DNA from: G963674665 sp964609625
GTDB taxonomy: Bacteria > Desulfobacterota > Desulfovibrionia > Desulfovibrionales > Desulfovibrionaceae
Direction of reading: 5' to 3'
DNA: 8,266 nucleotides
NCBI GenBank assembly: GCA_964609625.1
Contig: CAZSRS010000083.1
Span: 1 to 8,266, forward strand
This document shows, in pieces, positions 1 to 7,406 of this stretch. The notes under the pieces were generated by a model that had not been told where the DNA came from, searched no databases, and saw only the letters and a list, made by a program, of their open reading frames with translations. Every line of letters starts with the position of its first letter. Position 1 is the first letter of the stretch. The position numbers and the translations under genes are program-made.

Positions 1-570
<570 letters not shown>

Positions 571-599
571 CCCCTGCTCGAACCCCGCTTTGACATCGA

Positions 600-629
600 G
601 GCCGGCTCCCGCAAGGGGGCCGGCCTTTT
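600..629 (+). terminator. Intrinsic terminator after groEL
   Basis: An 11-bp stem (600-610 with 615-625, one G·U pair) closes a GCAA tetraloop of the stable GNRA class and is followed directly by TTTT. It starts 30 nt after the groEL stop and points the same way, so it should end groEL transcription. It also separates groEL from the next gene, which would then need its own promoter within about 630-740. Confidence 0.93.
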
Positions 630-743
630 CGCTGACTCACATCGCGTGCACCCCTTCCGACGTGAATTGCCTCTCCCTTCTTGCCGCTTTCCCTGCCGGG
701 GCAAACAGTGTATTTAGCTTTATCCTTCATCCATTTCGACTCC

Positions 744-750
744 GGAGAGG
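744..750 (+). promoter_or_regulatory. Ribosome binding site of the secreted protein gene
   Basis: GGAGAGG lies 6 nt before the ATG at 757. It is a strong Shine-Dalgarno match with ideal spacing and fixes the start of the following gene. In the rest of the 630-743 stretch I see no convincing -35/-10 pair. TATTTA at 711-716 is the most AT-rich hexamer but has no good partner upstream. Confidence 0.8.
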
Positions 751-756
751 TTTGTC

Positions 757-1719
757 ATGCCGCCAAAACACTGCCCTCCACTCCACTCGACCGCATTCCT
801 GGTCCTGCTCCTCCTCGCCGCTCCCTGCCTTGCACCGACAGCCGCGGCCCAGACCGTCTCAACCGGCGACTACGCCCTCCCGAACCTGGATCCCCAATGT
901 CACGAAGTTTCCGGCATTATCGAGCGCAACCTCCCCGGCTTCGCCATCGTGCCCGGATCATCCTTCGCCTTCAAAGGGGGGCGCTTGGGCGGCCAATTCT
1001 GCCTCCAGACCCTGATGCCCGCGTCCGGTGAATTCCTCACCGACGCTGCCTTCATGGTCACCATCCTGGGCAGCGACCCCATGGAAGAACTCACCACGCC
1101 CATGTGTACCAGTCAGGCCCCCCTGGAAGACTGCTGGCCCACGCGGATTGGTTTCGATGACATCAACCAGGACGACATCCCCGACATCCTGATGCTCATT
1201 GGCTGTTACAATGGCGAGGCCGGCGCTCCTGCCAACGACAACGTGCTCTACCTCAGCCACGAGGATGCGGCCGGCGACGCACACTATCGCCAGACCACGG
1301 CCATGAACCAGGTGGTCTCCACGTTCGCGGACTACGCCCAGGCTAAAAATGCCGCTGTCCAGGCCCTTTCCATCCCAGGCTCGGCACCCGCCGCCAAACA
1401 GACGCAAACTGCTACGGCTCCGAAGCCCAAGGCGGTGCCCGCCCCCATGCGGACTTGCACCTACGAAACCGACTGGGGACTGATGACCCTGCGCTTCGAC
1501 AACGCGGCAAACACCGTGAACGGAACCTACACCTACAGGGACGGCCGCGTATCAGGCTTCATGCGGGCGGGCGTCATCAACGGTACCTGGCAAGAGAGCG
1601 AAGGCCAGGGGAGCTTTTTCTTCAAGCTGATTCCGGAAGGCTTCGAGGGATCCTGGAACCATCAGGGGGACTCGGGCTGGCAAGGCCCCTGGAACGGCCG
1701 CTTGGTGCAGTGCAGGTAG
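757..1719 (+). CDS. Secreted protein of unknown function with an Asp-rich loop and a beta-repeat C-terminus
   Basis: A 320-residue protein that I cannot assign to a named family. Residues 1-31 look like a Sec signal peptide: an early Lys, a hydrophobic core FLVLLLLAAPCLA, and likely cleavage after AAA before QT. Residues about 40-205 form a first domain with several Cys (48, 82, 117, 126, 150). It contains D135-x-N137-x-D139-x3-D143, the DxNxDxxxD spacing seen in calcium-binding dockerin, thrombospondin and FG-GAP type loops. An Ala/Pro/Lys/Thr linker (about 206-230) follows. The C-terminal 90 residues repeat short Gly-aromatic strands (NGTYTY, INGTWQE, FEGSW), suggesting an antiparallel beta sheet. 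It is probably periplasmic or exported; the function is unknown. The start is fixed by a strong ribosome site. The next gene, a CstA-type permease, begins 4 nt after its stop, so the two are probably cotranscribed. Confidence 0.85.
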   Translation: MPPKHCPPLHSTAFLVLLLLAAPCLAPTAAAQTVSTGDYALPNLDPQCHEVSGIIERNLPGFAIVPGSSFAFKGGRLGGQFCLQTLMPASGEFLTDAAFMVTILGSDPMEELTTPMCTSQAPLEDCWPTRIGFDDINQDDIPDILMLIGCYNGEAGAPANDNVLYLSHEDAAGDAHYRQTTAMNQVVSTFADYAQAKNAAVQALSIPGSAPAAKQTQTATAPKPKAVPAPMRTCTYETDWGLMTLRFDNAANTVNGTYTYRDGRVSGFMRAGVINGTWQESEGQGSFFFKLIPEGFEGSWNHQGDSGWQGPWNGRLVQCR

Positions 1720-1723
1720 CACC

Positions 1724-3145
1724 ATGATCCTGTTTTTCATCTGCGTCGGAGTCCTGATCCTCGGCTACGTGATCTACGGCGCGGTTGTGGAGCGCGTCTT
1801 CGGTAGTGCCCCCTCGCGACCCACCCCGGCGGTGAGCAGCCCCGACGGCGTGGACTTCGTGCCCATGCCCGCGTGGAAGGTCTTCCTGGTGCAATTGCTG
1901 AACATCGCAGGGCTCGGCCCAGTGTTCGGTCCGATTCTTGGAGCGCTGTACGGCCCTGCCGCCCTGATCTGGATCGTTGCCGGCGCCATCCTTGCCGGCG
2001 GGGTGCACGACTATTTCTCCGGCATGCTCTCCGTTCGCGAGCAGGGACGCTCCGTACCCGACGTGGTCGGCCACGAACTCGGCCCCGCTTTCAGACGGTT
2101 CATGCTGGTGTTCTCCGTGGTGCTGCTTCTGCTGGTGGGGGTGGTCTTCGTTCTCGGCCCTGCCAAGCTGCTGTCCCAACTGCTCGGACTGGACACCCAC
2201 GTGCTCGTGGTCATGATCTTCTGCTATTATTTCCTGGCCACCGTCCTGCCCGTGGACAAGCTCATCGGCCGGCTCTATCCGCTCTTTGGCCTGACGCTGC
2301 TGTTCATGGCCGTGTCCCTGCCCCTGGCAATGCTCTGGCAGGGGTACACCTTTTTTCCGCAGCTGACGCTGTCCAACCTGCACCCCGAGGCATTGCCCCT
2401 CTGGCCGCTGATGTTCATCACCATCGCCTGCGGCGCCCTGAGCGGCTTCCACGCGACACAGTCGCCCCTCATGGCGCGCTGCCTGGGCAACGAGCGTCAT
2501 GGACGCGGCGTCTTCTACGGCGCCATGATCTGCGAGGGCATCGTGGCCCTGATCTGGGCCACCGTGGGCATGAGCTTCTTCGGTTCAACGGAAGGACTGG
2601 ACAAGATTCTGGCCGACGGCGGCCCGGCGCACGTGGTGAACCACGTCTCCACCACGCTGCTCGGCACCTTCGGCGGCTTCCTCGCCATTCTGGGGGTGGT
2701 GCTGCTGCCCGTGACCTCCGGGGATACCGCCTTCCGCGCCACCCGGCTGATCATCGCCGACTTTCTCCAGTTCGGCCAACGCGCTGTACGGAACAGGCTG
2801 CTCATCGCCCTGCCCCTCTTCGCCGTGGGCTTCGCGATCTCCAAGGCGCCCTTCGACGTCATCTGGCGTTATTTCGGCTGGGCCAACCAGGCCCTGGCCA
2901 CCATCGTGCTCTGGAGCGCCGCGGCCTGGCTAGTCCGCCACGACAAATGCCACTGGTTGGCCTCGCTGCCCGCGACGTTCATGACCGCGGTGGTGGTCAG
3001 CTATCTGGCATACGCCAAGATCGGCTTTCGCCTGCCGCTGGAGGCGGCCACCGGCATGGGAGCCGCGGCCGCGGCCCTGTCCCTGCTGGTGTTCCTATAC
3101 GCCTTTCGCAAATCCAAGGATTACCCCACCTTGCGCCCCAAGTAG
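1724..3145 (+). CDS. cstA: CstA-family (carbon starvation) inner-membrane transporter, short form
   Basis: A 473-residue multi-spanning membrane protein of the carbon starvation CstA family, whose studied members take up peptides or pyruvate. Family signatures are clear: NIAGLGPVFGPILGALYG (60-77), then an AGAILAGGVHDYFSGMLS block (86-103), FITIACGALSGFHATQSP (231-248), and VTSGDTAFRATRLIIAD (330-346). About 11-13 hydrophobic segments are visible. E. coli CstA is about 700 residues; this protein is a short form, and it ends in a basic FRKSK tail. The ATG follows the preceding stop by 4 nt with only a weak GCAGG ribosome site, which suggests translational coupling to the secreted protein upstream. 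Its last 25 nt overlap the oppositely oriented methyltransferase gene. The family call is firm; the substrate cannot be read from the sequence. Confidence 0.93.
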   Translation: MILFFICVGVLILGYVIYGAVVERVFGSAPSRPTPAVSSPDGVDFVPMPAWKVFLVQLLNIAGLGPVFGPILGALYGPAALIWIVAGAILAGGVHDYFSGMLSVREQGRSVPDVVGHELGPAFRRFMLVFSVVLLLLVGVVFVLGPAKLLSQLLGLDTHVLVVMIFCYYFLATVLPVDKLIGRLYPLFGLTLLFMAVSLPLAMLWQGYTFFPQLTLSNLHPEALPLWPLMFITIACGALSGFHATQSPLMARCLGNERHGRGVFYGAMICEGIVALIWATVGMSFFGSTEGLDKILADGGPAHVVNHVSTTLLGTFGGFLAILGVVLLPVTSGDTAFRATRLIIADFLQFGQRAVRNRLLIALPLFAVGFAISKAPFDVIWRYFGWANQALATIVLWSAAAWLVRHDKCHWLASLPATFMTAVVVSYLAYAKIGFRLPLEAATGMGAAAAALSLLVFLYAFRKSKDYPTLRPK

Positions 3146-3903
3146 AAGACGTAACCATAACTAGCGGCGTGGCGACGGTGGATGTCCATCTCTAGCTGCT
3201 CCAGACGGACCACCTCGCTGGCCACGGGGTTGCCGGCATGCCTGGCCTCGAAGGCCGGCAGGCGCTCCCGCAACGGGTTGTAGTACTCGGTCCACCAGTC
3301 CGCATCAGGGAGCCGAAAGGCCCCCAGGGGTTCATAGCCGAAGCGACGCAGGGCCTCCAGGTTCGCCTCCTCCCCGCGCATGGCCGGGTAACACTCGTCC
3401 CAGAATTCCTTGGCCTCCCGCGGGGGGGCGTCGGTGAACCAGGCTGCCTCGGTGCAGGCCAGGCAGCCGCCGGGCTTGAGCAACTCCCGCCAGAGTCCGA
3501 GCCCGCGGTCGAAGCCGATATTGTAGATGGCGCCCTCGCTCCAGACCAGGTCGAACCCTTGGGGTGCGCACGCGGCAAAGGTTCGGGGCGTAACCTCGGC
3601 CATGTCTCCTTCCACTGTGGTCACGAAATCGGCCAGGCCGGCGCCTCTGGCCCGCTCCCTGAGTTGCTCCAAAAATTGGAGATACAGGTCCAGGGCCACC
3701 ACATGCCCCTTCCTGGTGCGGGCGATCTCGGCCAAAACCAGTGTCTGCGCACCCGGCCCGCAGCCCATGTCGATGATGCGCACGCCCTCGGGCAGTTCGC
3801 CGATCAGCTCCAGGGCGCGCAGGGTGCTGGTCCTGCTCCCCGGCCCCTGCCTGGGGAGCCCGGCGTGGGCCTCCATGAACAGCGTGAAGAATTCCTCGTT
3901 CAT
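3121..3903 (-). CDS. Class I SAM-dependent methyltransferase
   Basis: A 260-residue cytoplasmic methyltransferase with a Rossmann-type SAM domain. Motif I is IIDMGCGPGAQT (43-54) with the D45-G47-G49-G51 pattern. The acidic residue ending strand 2 is D72 (VALDLY), E98/D100 follow in VEGD, motif IV is DLVWSEGAIY (118-127), and LKPGG is at 142-146. The N-terminal AHAGLPRQGPGS stretch and the aromatic WWTEYYNPL segment (203-211) probably shape the acceptor site, so a small-molecule acceptor is likely but unidentified. I chose the ATG at 3903: it has GGAGAGG just upstream and overlaps the stop of the preceding transferase gene as ATGA. A longer in-frame extension exists but would read through that gene's end as low-complexity Arg/Gly sequence. 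It is the last gene of the leftward cluster and its 3' end overlaps cstA. It could methylate a lipid, sugar or metabolite linked to the cluster, but that is inference. Confidence 0.9.
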   Translation of the reverse strand: MNEEFFTLFMEAHAGLPRQGPGSRTSTLRALELIGELPEGVRIIDMGCGPGAQTLVLAEIARTRKGHVVALDLYLQFLEQLRERARGAGLADFVTTVEGDMAEVTPRTFAACAPQGFDLVWSEGAIYNIGFDRGLGLWRELLKPGGCLACTEAAWFTDAPPREAKEFWDECYPAMRGEEANLEALRRFGYEPLGAFRLPDADWWTEYYNPLRERLPAFEARHAGNPVASEVVRLEQLEMDIHRRHAASYGYVFYLGRKVG

Positions 3904-5633
3904 GACCTCTCCGGTGACCAATGCAAAGACGCTTCCCCTGGCTCCTTCGTCTCCTCCTCCGCCCCCTGCACGGCGAGCACGAAGGGCCGGTCCGCGATCC
4001 ACTGTTCGTGCACGATCTCCAGGCCTTGGGGGCGGTTTTCCCATTCATCCCAGAACTTGCGGCGTATCCCCAGCACGGCCTTGGGATGCAGGGCCAGTTC
4101 CTGCTCCAGTTCCTTGAGGTCGCCGGTCTCGTGGATGGCCTGCCCGGCGTAATAGGTGTAGGTGCCGGAGTAGACCTTGTAGGCCAGGGGGTAATGCCCC
4201 TTGAGGATGTATTCCCGCATGAGTTCGGCCTGGGCCTTGGGGCTCATGATCGGGTCCAGGGAAGGCGCAAGGCGCAGGCCCGCAGGCTGGAGCCAGATGG
4301 TCAGGCCCAGGGCCGTGAACAGCAGGCCCGCGCGCCAATCATCCCGAGGAACCCAGAGCCAGAGCAACAGCGCCATAAGCAGCAACCCACCGCCGCAGAG
4401 CAGTGTTCCCTCGATGGAGATGGGCCAGGGGTGCAGCAGATCGGCGAAAGGCAGTACCAGCGCCAAAAGGCCAAAGAGCGCGGCAAGGATCAGGAAAAGC
4501 CGCGCGCTCCGCCGCTCTGGGTCTTCTGCCAGGCGGCGGGCCGTGATCAAGGCCAAAGGCGCGAACAACGGCAGTAGATAGACCACGATCTTGATGCTTA
4601 CCACCGAAAGCAGCACGAAACCGCTGACGAGCAGCACCCAGCAATAGACCAGCCCGGAGCGTTCACGCCCCTGGTGCCTGGCGCCCCGCGTCTCCAGAAC
4701 ATCCAGCCAGAAGCTCTTACGGACCAGACGTTGCAGAGGTTGCACCAGGAGCAGCAGGGTCCAAGGCAGGAAGGCCCCGGGCAGGGTCAGAAAATAGTGG
4801 TAAAAAGGTTGTTCGTGATGCCAGGTGTTGGTGGCGCGGCGGTAGATCTGTTCGTAAAGGATGTTCTGGATGTAGGCGGCGCGCTCCACAACGAGGGCGG
4901 CCGCGAACCAGAGCAGGAGCACCGCGCCTGCCGCCAAGGCGGCGTAGGCCACGTCGCGGCGGAAGAAGCGCCCCAGGTTCCGGGTCCAGGCCAGCCAGGC
5001 CAGGGAGCCCAGCACCGGGAAAGCTACCCCCAGGGGGCCCTTGGTCAGCACGGCCACGGCAGCCAGGAGCATCCCCGCCATGGCCCAGGCCAGGGAGCGC
5101 TTATCAACGGAGTCGCGCTGCCAGACCTCGAACAGGCAAACCTGACTACAGAGGATCAGGGCGCCGAAGAGCAGATCCATGCGCACGTAATGCGTCAGCC
5201 CCACGAAATAGGGCGTGGTCAGCAACACCAGACCTGCGGCAAGCTGCGTCTCCCGGCCCAGGCCGAGCAACCGACGCCCCATCCAGATGGTGGCGGTCAG
5301 AAAACAATACCCACTGACAGCCGCGCCCAGGAAGAGCAGCCGCGGCCCTTCCAGGCCTGTTATCCAGCGCAACGCCGCCAAAAGCCAGAAAAAAACCGGT
5401 GGCTTGTCCGGGTAGAACTGGCCGTTGAGGTAGAGTACCAGCCATTTGCCCTCGTGCACCAGATTGTCGAACACATCGGCGTAGCGGATCTCGTCGGAAA
5501 ACCACAGGGCCCTGCTGTCCAGGAGAAACACTGTCTGCAGGGTCAGGAACACGGCCAGGGACAGCAGGGGAAACCTGGCCAGAATCCGGAACAACGACAC
5601 CAGCCAACCGTTGGAGATATTTGGAATCCGCAT
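3900..5633 (-). CDS. ArnT/PMT-like membrane glycosyltransferase (lipid-linked sugar donor)
   Basis: A 577-residue inner-membrane GT-C type glycosyltransferase resembling ArnT and the PMT_2 family. These enzymes move a sugar from an undecaprenyl-phosphate carrier to lipid A or another acceptor on the periplasmic side. Supporting motifs are FSDEIRYADVF (45-55), carrying the acidic pair D47-E48 expected in the first periplasmic loop, then YPDKPPVFFWL (74-84), RMDLLFG (151-157), LTKGPLG (196-202) and KIVVYLLPLFAPLALI (348-363), close to ArnT KLPTYILPCFAPLA. About 11-12 hydrophobic segments are followed by a soluble C-terminal domain from about residue 455. ArnT is about 550 residues, so the length fits. 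The ATG at 5633 has GGAAGG 5 nt upstream and follows the phosphatase stop by 2 nt. The stop overlaps the methyltransferase start (ATGA). No aminoarabinose synthesis genes are in the window, so the sugar is unknown and the symbol arnT is not warranted. Confidence 0.9.
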   Translation of the reverse strand: MRIPNISNGWLVSLFRILARFPLLSLAVFLTLQTVFLLDSRALWFSDEIRYADVFDNLVHEGKWLVLYLNGQFYPDKPPVFFWLLAALRWITGLEGPRLLFLGAAVSGYCFLTATIWMGRRLLGLGRETQLAAGLVLLTTPYFVGLTHYVRMDLLFGALILCSQVCLFEVWQRDSVDKRSLAWAMAGMLLAAVAVLTKGPLGVAFPVLGSLAWLAWTRNLGRFFRRDVAYAALAAGAVLLLWFAAALVVERAAYIQNILYEQIYRRATNTWHHEQPFYHYFLTLPGAFLPWTLLLLVQPLQRLVRKSFWLDVLETRGARHQGRERSGLVYCWVLLVSGFVLLSVVSIKIVVYLLPLFAPLALITARRLAEDPERRSARLFLILAALFGLLALVLPFADLLHPWPISIEGTLLCGGGLLLMALLLWLWVPRDDWRAGLLFTALGLTIWLQPAGLRLAPSLDPIMSPKAQAELMREYILKGHYPLAYKVYSGTYTYYAGQAIHETGDLKELEQELALHPKAVLGIRRKFWDEWENRPQGLEIVHEQWIADRPFVLAVQGAEEETKEPGEASLHWSPERS

Positions 5634-5635
5634 GG

Positions 5636-6304
5636 TTACCTTCCGTAGACATGGATGAGCCAGGCGGCGTAGGCCCCGAACATGAGCCCGAACCCCACGT
5701 CCGCGAGGCTGTGCCACCCGAGATGAATGCGGCTGTAAGCCACCACGGCCAGGAGCGACCCTAGGCTCAGGCTGAACAGGACGTTTCTCCAGCGCATGAC
5801 CAGCGGCAGTACTGCTCCGGCGATTTCCGCGCTGTGGCCCGAAGGCATGGCATTGTGCCCCGCATCGAAGCTGAAGGGCAGACACCCGCCCTCCACGCCG
5901 GGGCGTGGGCACCCCAAGGTGATCTTCAACACCCGCACCAGAGCGAAACTGACCAACAATTGAACAACGGCATAGGTCAGGGCGAAACGCATCAAGGAGC
6001 GGTTTCGCGTGCGCCAGCCGTAAAGGAATATCCCCAGGTACACCACGTAAAACAGCGGATTGCCCAAGTCAGTGAACAGGCGCATCACCTGCTTGAGGTG
6101 CGGCCCAGCGGCGCGCACACGCGCGAAGAACAGATTCAAGTCTCCAACCTGGGACTGCATGTACAGTAGATATACAACCATTGCGCAGGGCAAGGCTATT
6201 CCAAGAAAGAAATGGAACAGGGCGCCCCCGCATGGAGACGCGGGAGGGAGGATGGGGGGTGAAGTTCTGGTTTGCATGGCGACGCACCGCAGTTGGTACG
6301 CCAT
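5636..6304 (-). CDS. PAP2-family membrane lipid phosphatase
   Basis: A phosphatase of the PAP2 superfamily with all three catalytic motifs intact: K127-x6-R134-P135 (KITLGCPRP), PSGH at 154-157, and S191-R192-x5-H198-x3-D202 (SRIHLGWHSLAD). H157 is the expected proton donor and H198 the nucleophile. Hydrophobic segments near 28-48, 83-97, 107-125, 160-170, 175-190 and 203-218 place it in the inner membrane with the active site on the periplasmic face. Relatives act on undecaprenyl pyrophosphate, phosphatidylglycerol phosphate or lipid A phosphates. Two starts are possible: ATG 6304 (222 residues, used here) and ATG 6277 (213 residues). Neither has a good ribosome site. The gene ends 2 nt before an ArnT-like transferase, so it may recycle the lipid carrier or prepare a lipid A phosphate for that enzyme; this is inference. 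Confidence 0.92.
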   Translation of the reverse strand: MAYQLRCVAMQTRTSPPILPPASPCGGALFHFFLGIALPCAMVVYLLYMQSQVGDLNLFFARVRAAGPHLKQVMRLFTDLGNPLFYVVYLGIFLYGWRTRNRSLMRFALTYAVVQLLVSFALVRVLKITLGCPRPGVEGGCLPFSFDAGHNAMPSGHSAEIAGAVLPLVMRWRNVLFSLSLGSLLAVVAYSRIHLGWHSLADVGFGLMFGAYAAWLIHVYGR

Positions 6305-6361
6305 CCAGTCACGAGAAGCAAGACGGCCGGCGCGGATTCACCTACAGGAATGCTCGACTGG
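6305..6361 (-). repeat. Imperfect inverted repeat in the leader of the PAP2 gene
   Basis: In the 68-nt gap between the Spy-like gene and the PAP2 gene, CCAGT-ca-CGAG (6305-6315) is complementary to CTCG-ACTGG (6353-6361), leaving a 2-nt bulge and a 37-nt loop that itself contains GCCGGC. One arm abuts the upstream PAP2 ATG. It could fold in the mRNA and limit access to that start, or be chance in GC-rich DNA. There is no T-tract, so it is not an obvious terminator. Confidence 0.4.
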
Positions 6362-6372
6362 TCCCGGACGCG

Positions 6373-6846
6373 TCACTTTGCATCCTGGGCATCCATCTCC
6401 TTCAAAGCCTGACGGGCTTTCTCCCTACGCTCGCGGTGGATGGCCACTGCCTCTCGATAGCGTTCCGGGCCAAGAAGTTCACGCACTTCCAGGTAATACG
6501 TGAAGCGTTCGCGCCCCAGCACCCCCCTGAGTTCGTTCAAGGCTTCGTACTGGAGCATGACAGCCTGCTTGTCCAGCGGTTCCTGGTCCATGAGCACTTG
6601 CAATTTCACGCGCTCCTTCTGCACAGCGGCCTTGAGATCGATGAGCCGGCTCTTGCGCAGGAGATAGAGCTCGTCGAGGCGGCGGATCATGGGCTGATCC
6701 AGCTTCAGGGTCTTGGCGATTGCCGGACGCAGCCACCAGCGTCCGTAAGCCGTCTCCTCCTCGGCACTCTGGCCCCGAGCCGCCCCCCCAAGCAGCACGA
6801 GGACAAGACCGACGGTGAACAAACATACGATGGGTGGTCGCGACAT
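6373..6846 (-). CDS. Spy/CpxP-like periplasmic helical protein
   Basis: A 157-residue exported protein with a signal peptide (residues 1-25, core VCLFTVGLVLVLLGGAA, probable cleavage ARG before QS). The mature part is nearly all charged amphipathic helix. It carries the layout of Spy, CpxP and related periplasmic sensor/chaperone proteins: L-x-L-x-x-x-Q-like KLDQPMIRRLDELY (48-61), a long helix DLKAAVQKERVKL, and a later LGPERYREAV (125-134) in the place of the LTPEQ repeat. Relatives chaperone unfolded proteins or relay envelope stress or metal signals. The mature sequence has no Cys and a single His (137), so a metal-sensor role has no support. I chose ATG 6846 because GGGAGG lies 6 nt before it; ATG 6852 directly abuts that site, and an upstream GTG overlaps the anti-sigma stop. 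It sits 35 nt after the anti-sigma gene, which points to a shared stress response. The fold assignment is by pattern only. Confidence 0.78.
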   Translation of the reverse strand: MSRPPIVCLFTVGLVLVLLGGAARGQSAEEETAYGRWWLRPAIAKTLKLDQPMIRRLDELYLLRKSRLIDLKAAVQKERVKLQVLMDQEPLDKQAVMLQYEALNELRGVLGRERFTYYLEVRELLGPERYREAVAIHRERREKARQALKEMDAQDAK

Positions 6847-6852
6847 CTCCAT

Positions 6853-6858
6853 CCTCCC
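6853..6858 (-). promoter_or_regulatory. Ribosome binding site deciding the start of the Spy-like gene
   Basis: On the - strand GGGAGG sits 6 nt before ATG 6846 and 0 nt before the in-frame ATG at 6852. The spacing therefore selects the 6846 start, which also puts the signal peptide at the very N-terminus. Confidence 0.75.
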
Positions 6859-6881
6859 GCGGATTATGGGTTCCGCACTGC

Positions 6882-7406
6882 TCACGAGAACGGGTCTCCC
6901 GGCACAAACAGGGGCTCCAGCAGCTCAAAGGCCAGGAATGGATCCTCCAGTTCCTCGCCCTGATCCGCGATCAGGGCCGCGACGATGCCGGGCAGGGGAT
7001 CACGCTCCAGGGCATGAAGCTCATGCAACAATGCGGCGTCCTCCAAGAGCAATTGCCGGGACTCGTCCTGCTCCGGTCCAGGGGCAAGAGGCAGCCCGGA
7101 GAACCAGAACACCAACAGCAACGCCACGGTGGCGGCCAAGGCGCCACCACAGGCACCAAGAATGAAGGCGGGAGAGCCGCTGCAGCTCCGCGGCTCCCGC
7201 ACCGGCAAACGGACGGGACGGATGGGCGTGGGTGCCGCCGCACTTGCAAGAGTGGAGAGGCGGAACAGGTCGGCACGCAAGGTCTCAAGCTGTTCCCGAC
7301 ACCAGGGGCATGCACCTAAATGCTCCGCCAGGTCCCGACGCGGCAGGGCATCAGGCTCGATTGCCAGGCGGGCCAGTTCGCTGTCGTCGAGATGCGTGTG
7401 CTTCAT
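6882..7406 (-). CDS. Membrane-anchored anti-sigma factor with zinc-finger (HxxxCxxC) motif
   Basis: A 174-residue single-pass membrane protein that should hold the adjacent ECF sigma factor inactive. The cytoplasmic N-terminus carries H29-x3-C33-x2-C36 (EHLGACPWCREQ), the zinc-binding anti-sigma (ZAS) signature, in a helical region typical of the anti-sigma domain. One transmembrane segment is at about 80-105 (ILGACGGALAATVALLLVFWF). The remaining ~69 residues should be periplasmic. By hand count they hold 16 Asp/Glu against 2 Arg/Lys, and they match no sensor domain I know. The ATG is preceded by GAGGTGG and overlaps the sigma stop as ATGA, so the two proteins are probably made in step. Release could be by regulated proteolysis or by oxidation of the Cys pair; the sequence does not decide. 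Confidence 0.92.
   Translation of the reverse strand: MKHTHLDDSELARLAIEPDALPRRDLAEHLGACPWCREQLETLRADLFRLSTLASAAAPTPIRPVRLPVREPRSCSGSPAFILGACGGALAATVALLLVFWFSGLPLAPGPEQDESRQLLLEDAALLHELHALERDPLPGIVAALIADQGEELEDPFLAFELLEPLFVPGDPFS

Noticed and set aside
1873..3195. A 440-codon open frame on the + strand over the cstA gene
   Set aside because: It is a shifted frame of the CstA coding sequence and translates to Arg/Pro/Gly/His-rich sequence with no motifs, as expected for GC-rich DNA. CstA itself has clear family motifs.
4674..5648. A 324-codon open frame on the + strand opposite the glycosyltransferase
   Set aside because: Gln/Gly/His-rich translation without domains; it is the antisense shadow of a well-supported membrane protein gene. 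The same applies to open frames at 1622-2500 (-), 3238-4152 (+) and 6181-6963 (+).
5634..5912. A 93-residue N-terminal extension of the glycosyltransferase frame
   Set aside because: It is Arg/Gly-rich, lies inside the PAP2 gene in another frame, and ATG 5633 has a good ribosome site and begins a sensible membrane protein.
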